Shown here piece after piece: positions 5,768 to 9,295 of a DNA stretch of 9,295 bases (positions within the stretch are counted from its first letter, which is position 1; each line of letters begins with the position of its first letter). The position numbers and the translations under genes were made by a program. Location of the stretch: contig DATDOY010000190.1 of the NCBI GenBank assembly GCA_035293045.1, positions 1 to 9,295 on the forward strand, given 5' to 3'. The notes under the pieces are model-generated. The model searched no databases. It saw nothing but the letters and a program-made list of their open reading frames with translations, and was not told the origin of the DNA. This DNA is from DATDOY01 sp035293045 (GTDB taxonomy: Bacteria > Actinomycetota > Acidimicrobiia > IMCC26256 > JACPCJ01).

Positions 5768-6817
5768 GTGCAAAAGACCATGCCCGCAGCCGTGTATCAC
5801 GCGCCGCACGACCTGCGCGTCGAAGGCGTGCCGGTCCCCGACGTTGGCCCCAACGATCTCCTCGCCGAGGTGGCCTGGTGCGGCGTGTGCGGGTCGGACC
5901 TTCACACGGTCATCGAAGGCTGGGGGCGCCCCGGCACCATCGGCGGACACGAGTGGTCGGGGACGGTCGTCGCCGTCGGTGACGGCGTGGCCGGCTGGTC
6001 GGTCGGCGATCGCCTCGTCGGCGGCCCCTCGGTCACGTGCGGGGTCTGCGGTCCGTGCGAGGCGGGACGACCGTCGCTCTGCGTCGATCGCCCGACGCCG
6101 GGGATGGACGCATACCGAGGCGCCTTCGCGCCGTACAAGCTCGTCGCCGCTGACGAGGCGGTCGCCGTCCCCGACGGCCTCGACCTGCGCGCCGCCGCCC
6201 TCACGGAGCCGTTGGCGGTCGCGCTGCACGCGCTGACCCAAGGCGGGGTTTCGGCGGGCGACCGGGTACTGGTGACGGGCGCGGGCCCCATCGGCGCGCT
6301 CGTCATCGCCGCGCTCGTCGCCCGGGGGATCGAGGACATCGCCGTCAGCGAACCCAGCGAGACCCGACGCAAACTGGCCGAGCGACTCGGTGCGTCGGAG
6401 GTCGTCGAACCGGCAGCCCTCGACGTCCCGTCGTCGTTCGAACCGATGAAGCTCTCCGCCAATCCCTTCGACGTTGTCTTCGAATGCTCGGGGAAGGACG
6501 TCGCCATGGAGGCGGGGCTCGCGCAGCTCGGAAAGGGCGGCCGGCTTGTGCTCGTGGGTGCCGGTGTCAACGCGCCGCGCTTCGACCCGAACCGCATCCT
6601 CTTGAACGAGCTGGTCCTCACCGGCGCCTTCGAATACGACGCCTCGGGCTTCGACGACGCGCTGGATCTTCTGGCGACCGGCGCCATCCCCGTGGACGCG
6701 CTCGTCGAGCCGGACGACGTTTCGCTGGCCGAGTTGCTCGAGACGTGCGAGCGTTTGTTCCGCGGCGAGATCGCCGGGAAGGTGATGGTCAACCCTCGGG
6801 AGATGAGAGGCGAATGA
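5768..6817 (+). CDS. Zinc-dependent medium-chain alcohol dehydrogenase (threonine/butanediol dehydrogenase-like)
   Basis: The 349-residue MDR enzyme should oxidise a secondary alcohol or polyol with a nicotinamide cofactor in the cytosol. Catalytic zinc ligands are Cys38 (CGVCGSD), His61-Glu62 (GGHEWSG) and probably Glu147. The structural zinc lobe is complete, with Cys91, Cys94, Cys97 and Cys105. The Rossmann motif GAGPIG spans 171-176; the acidic residue after the second strand (AVSEPSETRR) suggests NAD rather than NADP. The later segment VFECSGKDVAMEAGLAQLG is typical of sorbitol, threonine and butanediol dehydrogenases. The GTG at 5768 is preferred because of the TANNNT box seven bases upstream; ATG 5780 (PAAVYHAPHDL) is the alternative. 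The stop overlaps the next start (ATGA), so this is the first gene of a coupled operon. The substrate is unknown. Confidence 0.92.
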   Translation: MQKTMPAAVYHAPHDLRVEGVPVPDVGPNDLLAEVAWCGVCGSDLHTVIEGWGRPGTIGGHEWSGTVVAVGDGVAGWSVGDRLVGGPSVTCGVCGPCEAGRPSLCVDRPTPGMDAYRGAFAPYKLVAADEAVAVPDGLDLRAAALTEPLAVALHALTQGGVSAGDRVLVTGAGPIGALVIAALVARGIEDIAVSEPSETRRKLAERLGASEVVEPAALDVPSSFEPMKLSANPFDVVFECSGKDVAMEAGLAQLGKGGRLVLVGAGVNAPRFDPNRILLNELVLTGAFEYDASGFDDALDLLATGAIPVDALVEPDDVSLAELLETCERLFRGEIAGKVMVNPREMRGE

Positions 6818-7365
6818 GCGAGCGACCCCCGCGTTTCAACCATGTGGCGATGAGCCTCCCCGCCGACGCCCTCGACGAGGCGGGACGCAAGGAGATCGTC
6901 GACTTCTATTCCAGCGTGTTCGGGTGGGAGGAGCTGCCGACCCTCACCAAGGATCGCGAGATGCTGGTCCTGCAGGCCTACCGCTACGACCAGTTCGTCT
7001 TCCTCATCGCCGAGGACCAGCCCATGCAGTCGCCGCGGATGGACCATTTCGGAATGGCCGTGCATTCGATGGAACAACTCGACGAGCTCCACGAGAAGGC
7101 CCAAGCCTGGAAGGACGAGCGCGACTCGGGGGTCGACATCATCGACAAGCACGTCGACGATCACGGCGTCCTCAAGATTTGGAGTTTCTACGTCCGCCAC
7201 CTGCTCCCGATGATGATCGAGGTTCAGTTCTACGAGATCGCCGAGAACGCCCGCGAGCTCGTCGACGAGTACAACCGCTCGCTGGCTGAGAAGGACGCCG
7301 AGGCCGTCGCCGAGAGTGCGGCGGCCAAGCGCGGGCGTGACGTCGCCCAAGGAGAAAGCGCGTGA
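6814..7365 (+). CDS. VOC (glyoxalase/extradiol dioxygenase fold) family protein
   Basis: The 183-residue protein has the vicinal-oxygen-chelate beta-alpha-beta-beta-beta pattern. The first module opens with RFNHVAMSLP (His10) and continues with IVDFYSSVFGWEE. The second opens with MDHFGMAVHS (His78) and ends with MMIEVQFYE (Glu136). His10, His78 and Glu136 match the usual divalent-metal ligand positions, so a metal-dependent isomerase, lyase or dioxygenase activity is plausible but unspecified. The last 35 or so residues are charged and alanine-rich, probably a helical tail outside the fold. Start ATG 6814 overlaps the dehydrogenase stop; the purine-rich GAGAGG at 6805-6810 may help initiation. 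It lies between the dehydrogenase and the F420 oxidoreductase, with both of which it should be co-transcribed. Confidence 0.87.
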   Translation: MSERPPRFNHVAMSLPADALDEAGRKEIVDFYSSVFGWEELPTLTKDREMLVLQAYRYDQFVFLIAEDQPMQSPRMDHFGMAVHSMEQLDELHEKAQAWKDERDSGVDIIDKHVDDHGVLKIWSFYVRHLLPMMIEVQFYEIAENARELVDEYNRSLAEKDAEAVAESAAAKRGRDVAQGESA

Positions 7366-8333
7366 CCCTCAAGTACGGAGCCTTCATTCCCCAGGGGTGG
7401 AAGCTCGAATACACCGGCGTCGCCGCGACCGACGCGTGGGAGCGCTCGGTGGATATCGCGCAGCAGGCCGAAGCGATGGGCTACGACCATCTCTGGGTCT
7501 ACGACCACGTCGAGACGGTGCCGCGTCGCGAGCCGACTCACGTGTTCGAGGCGTTCACGATGCTGGCGGCGATGTCGCAGCTGACGACCCGAGCGCGGCT
7601 CGGGCAAATGGTGACGTGCGCTGCCTACCGCAACGCGGGGCTCCTCGCCAAGCAAGCCGCGTGCATCGACGTGACGTCGGCCGGACGGCTCATCTTGGGT
7701 CTCGGCGCGGGGTGGTACGACCGCGAGTACCGCGCGTACGGCTGGGAGTTCCCCTCGGCCGGCGAGCGCCTGGCGATCCTCGACGAGACCATCCAAGCCG
7801 TCCGACTGCTGTGGACCGAGGAGCGCACCACCTTCGCCGGCGAGCACCTCCAGTTCGACGGCGCGCTCTGCGATCCCAAGCCCTTGCAGGGTCTTCCCCC
7901 CGTGTGGGTCGGCGGCGGAGGCGAGAAGGTGACGCTTCGGATCGCCGCGCAACACGCCGACGCCACCAACTGGCAGGTTGGCCTCGCCGACTTCGTGCGC
8001 AAGAGCGAGATCCTGCGCGACCACTGCGAGGCGGTGGGGCGCGACTTCGACGCCATCACGCGAACCCACGCACCCGACTGCCGCCTGTTCGATTCCGACG
8101 CCGATCTCGAGGCGTGGCTCGCCACCGACGGCGGCGGCTCCCTGTGGGGCACGGTCGACGACGCCGACTACGTGGCAAACAACTTCGTCGGGACCGTCGA
8201 GGACGTGATCGAAAAGGTGCAGGCCTTTGTTGACGCGGGCGCGCGAGAGTTCGTGCTCTGGTTCCGCGACTATCCATCGAGCGATTCGCTGGCTCGGTTC
8301 ATGACCGAGGTCGTTCCGAAAGTCGCCGCGTGA
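7362..8333 (+). CDS. F420-dependent LLM-class oxidoreductase, Rv1855c-type
   Basis: The 323-residue protein is a luciferase-like TIM-barrel oxidoreductase. The N-terminus KYGAFIPQGWKLEYTG, the segment GYDHLWVYDHVETVP, the MVTCAAYRNAGLLAKQAA helix (from Met83), GRLILGLGAGWYDREYRAYG (LGLGAGWY at 112-119) and VWVGGGGEKVTLRIAA are those of the actinobacterial Rv1855c-like subfamily, thought to use coenzyme F420 instead of FMN. It would catalyse hydride transfer to or from an organic substrate. The GTG start lies in a GTGA overlap with the VOC gene and has a good Shine-Dalgarno AAGGAG at 7349-7354, seven bases upstream. Its presence implies that the host makes F420. The substrate is unknown; the neighbouring alcohol dehydrogenase and lactonase suggest alcohol, ketone or lactone chemistry. 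Confidence 0.93.
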   Translation: MTLKYGAFIPQGWKLEYTGVAATDAWERSVDIAQQAEAMGYDHLWVYDHVETVPRREPTHVFEAFTMLAAMSQLTTRARLGQMVTCAAYRNAGLLAKQAACIDVTSAGRLILGLGAGWYDREYRAYGWEFPSAGERLAILDETIQAVRLLWTEERTTFAGEHLQFDGALCDPKPLQGLPPVWVGGGGEKVTLRIAAQHADATNWQVGLADFVRKSEILRDHCEAVGRDFDAITRTHAPDCRLFDSDADLEAWLATDGGGSLWGTVDDADYVANNFVGTVEDVIEKVQAFVDAGAREFVLWFRDYPSSDSLARFMTEVVPKVAA

Positions 8334-8346
8334 GCGAGCACTCACG
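8329..8346 (+). other. Small inverted repeat at the end of the F420 oxidoreductase gene
   Basis: CGTGAG (8329-8334) and CTCACG (8341-8346) form a 6-bp stem with a 6-base loop that encloses the stop codon. There is no T-tract after it, so it is not a convincing terminator; it might act on the RNA between the two genes or be chance. Confidence 0.25.
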
Positions 8347-8395
8347 GGCGTGCGACTGCGGCGTGAAGGTCACCGTCGGGCGCTGGCTTCACTGA
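8330..8395 (+). CDS. Possible 21-residue micro-ORF with a CDCG motif, translationally coupled
   Basis: A GTG at 8330 overlaps the oxidoreductase stop as GTGA, the same junction used by the gene before it, and opens 21 codons ending in TGA at 8393-8395. The next GTG, the lactonase start, follows after one base. The peptide contains Cys8-Asp-Cys10-Gly and ends VGRWLH; a CxCG pair could be half a metal-binding knuckle or the vestige of a longer protein. It almost fills the 63-bp gap. Only the junction geometry supports it; there is no strong ribosome-binding site and no recognised family. It could be a leader that hands ribosomes on to the lactonase, or chance. Confidence 0.25.
   Translation: MSEHSRACDCGVKVTVGRWLH
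8371..8390 (+). repeat. 20-bp exact direct repeat, copy 2 (gap before the lactonase)
   Basis: Identical to 5602-5621 inside vapC. Read in the vapC frame, this gap also gives His-Arg-Arg-Ala-Leu-Ala-Ser-Leu, so the peptide match runs slightly past the DNA identity. Confidence 0.6.
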
Positions 8396-8396
8396 C

Positions 8397-9266
8397 GTGG
8401 GTCCACAGGCCGAGGTTGTCGCCGAAGGGATCCACTTCCCCGAGGGGCCCGTGTGGTGCCCCGACGGGGCGCTCGTCGTCACCAGCGTGAGCGCGGGAGC
8501 GCTCTATCGCATCGATCTCGCCGAGGGTCGAGGCCGCTTGCTCGCCGACACGGGCGGTGGCGCGAACGGCGCGGTCCTGGCGTCCGACGGCGGCTTCGTC
8601 GTCACCCAGAACGGCGGCATCGACCTGCGAAGCACCGGCGTCATCCCCGACGCGCCGTCGCCCCGCCTCGGCCGGGCCGGCCTCCAGCGCGTGCTCCCCG
8701 ACAACTCCGTCACCTACCTGTGCACCGACGGCTTCCACGCACCCAACGACCTCGCCGTTGGACCCGACGGCACGATCTACTTCACCGACCCCGGTCACTT
8801 CCCCCCGCCTGAGCCCTCGATCGGCCGGGTCATGGCCTATGCGCCCGACGGCACGGTGACGACGGTGGCGGAGCCGTTCTGGTACTGCAACGGGATCGCG
8901 CTCGAGCCGTCTGGCACCCTCGCACTCATCGAACAGACCGGGCTGTTGCGCATCAGCGTCGACGGCAGCGAGCGCGAGTGGATCATCGAGGAACTGGGGC
9001 CGGGCGCGGGCGACGGGTTCTGTCTCGACGCCGACGGCCGCTTCTACGTGGCCTCGACCGTCGAGCACGGCATCCGGGTGGTCGAGCCCGACGGCGACGT
9101 CGTCGACTTCCTGCACATCCCCGGCGACGGACTCACCACGAACTGCTGCTTCGGAGGCGCCGACGGGCGCACGCTGTTCGCCACCGACGGTCTGCCGGGG
9201 CGCGTCCTCGCCTTCGAGGGCATGCCGACGCCGGGTCTCGCCATGACCCCGTGGCCCGTGCCCTGA
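8397..9266 (+). CDS. SMP-30/gluconolactonase/LRE-like lactonase
   Basis: The 289-residue protein is a six-bladed beta-propeller of the SMP-30/gluconolactonase family, which hydrolyses lactones with a single divalent metal. The four usual metal ligands are all present: Glu16 (HFPEGPVW), Asn117 (HAPNDLAVGPDG), Asn165 (YCNGIALEPSG) and Asp206 (AGDGFCLDADG). Repeated PDG/DADG turns mark the blades, and the final FATDGLPGRVLAFEG strand closes the propeller. No signal peptide is visible, so it is probably cytoplasmic. The GTG start is one base past the micro-ORF stop; no TANNNT box or Shine-Dalgarno is seen, which points to co-transcription with the oxidoreductase operon. It may open a lactone produced by the upstream dehydrogenase or oxidoreductase. 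The 29 bases after it hold nothing recognisable, and no terminator is visible before the window ends. Confidence 0.9.
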   Translation: MGPQAEVVAEGIHFPEGPVWCPDGALVVTSVSAGALYRIDLAEGRGRLLADTGGGANGAVLASDGGFVVTQNGGIDLRSTGVIPDAPSPRLGRAGLQRVLPDNSVTYLCTDGFHAPNDLAVGPDGTIYFTDPGHFPPPEPSIGRVMAYAPDGTVTTVAEPFWYCNGIALEPSGTLALIEQTGLLRISVDGSEREWIIEELGPGAGDGFCLDADGRFYVASTVEHGIRVVEPDGDVVDFLHIPGDGLTTNCCFGGADGRTLFATDGLPGRVLAFEGMPTPGLAMTPWPVP

Positions 9267-9295
9267 ACTCGCTGTCTCACGCCTCGCGGCTGGGG

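Noticed and set aside
5902..7350. Long minus-strand open frame of 482 codons
   Set aside because: It is antisense to the dehydrogenase and VOC genes, shows no recognisable motif, and is biased toward Arg, Ser, Thr and Pro as expected for the complement of GC-rich codons.
8329..8346. Inverted repeat as an intrinsic terminator after the F420 oxidoreductase gene
   Set aside because: The stem is only 6 bp, includes the stop codon, and no U-tract follows; the lactonase just downstream appears to lack its own promoter.
9267..9295. A further gene, tRNA or terminator after the lactonase
   Set aside because: Only 29 bases remain and they show no start, hairpin with T-tract or tRNA feature.

Overview
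The window is GC-rich and almost fully coding. It looks like the chromosome of a high-GC actinobacterium, perhaps of the Acidimicrobiia type. Supporting signs are an F420-dependent luciferase-like oxidoreductase of the Rv1855c type, a fused alpha/beta-hydrolase and class III adenylate cyclase of the mycobacterial Rv1900c type, a YczE-type membrane protein, frequent GTG and TTG starts, and start codons placed 6-7 nt after TANNNT boxes (leaderless mRNAs). No rRNA, tRNA, CRISPR array, insertion sequence or phage gene is visible. The taxonomic placement is an inference.

Layout: (1) Bases 1-1239, minus strand: an acyl-CoA synthetase that runs out of the window and lacks its C-terminal end. It is divergent from the genes to its right across 58 bp that seem to hold two leaderless promoters. 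(2) Bases 1298-3257, plus strand: an amidohydrolase_2-like protein with a degenerate metal site, an SRPBCC protein and a YczE-like membrane protein, chained by a 4-bp and a 61-bp overlap. (3) Bases 3289-5067: a single-domain response regulator, then an adenylate cyclase fused to an alpha/beta-hydrolase domain whose nucleophile serine is a glycine, which reads as a small signalling pair. (4) Bases 5058-5757: a VapBC toxin-antitoxin module with a clear palindromic operator and promoter. (5) Bases 5768-9266: a tightly coupled catabolic-looking operon of zinc alcohol dehydrogenase, VOC-fold protein, F420-dependent oxidoreductase, a possible 21-residue ORF, and an SMP-30/gluconolactonase-like lactonase.

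The enzymes at both ends (CoA ligase, amidohydrolase-like, SRPBCC, dehydrogenase, VOC, F420 oxidoreductase, lactonase) fit degradation or modification of an organic acid, alcohol or lactone, but the substrate cannot be read from the sequence. The signalling pair and toxin-antitoxin module between them appear to be separate units. The most distinctive points are the VapBC operator with 21-bp periodicity, the recurrent leaderless promoter architecture, the two enzyme-like domains missing key residues (amidohydrolase and cyclase-linked hydrolase), the coupled micro-ORF, and a 20-bp exact repeat shared by vapC and the gap before the lactonase.
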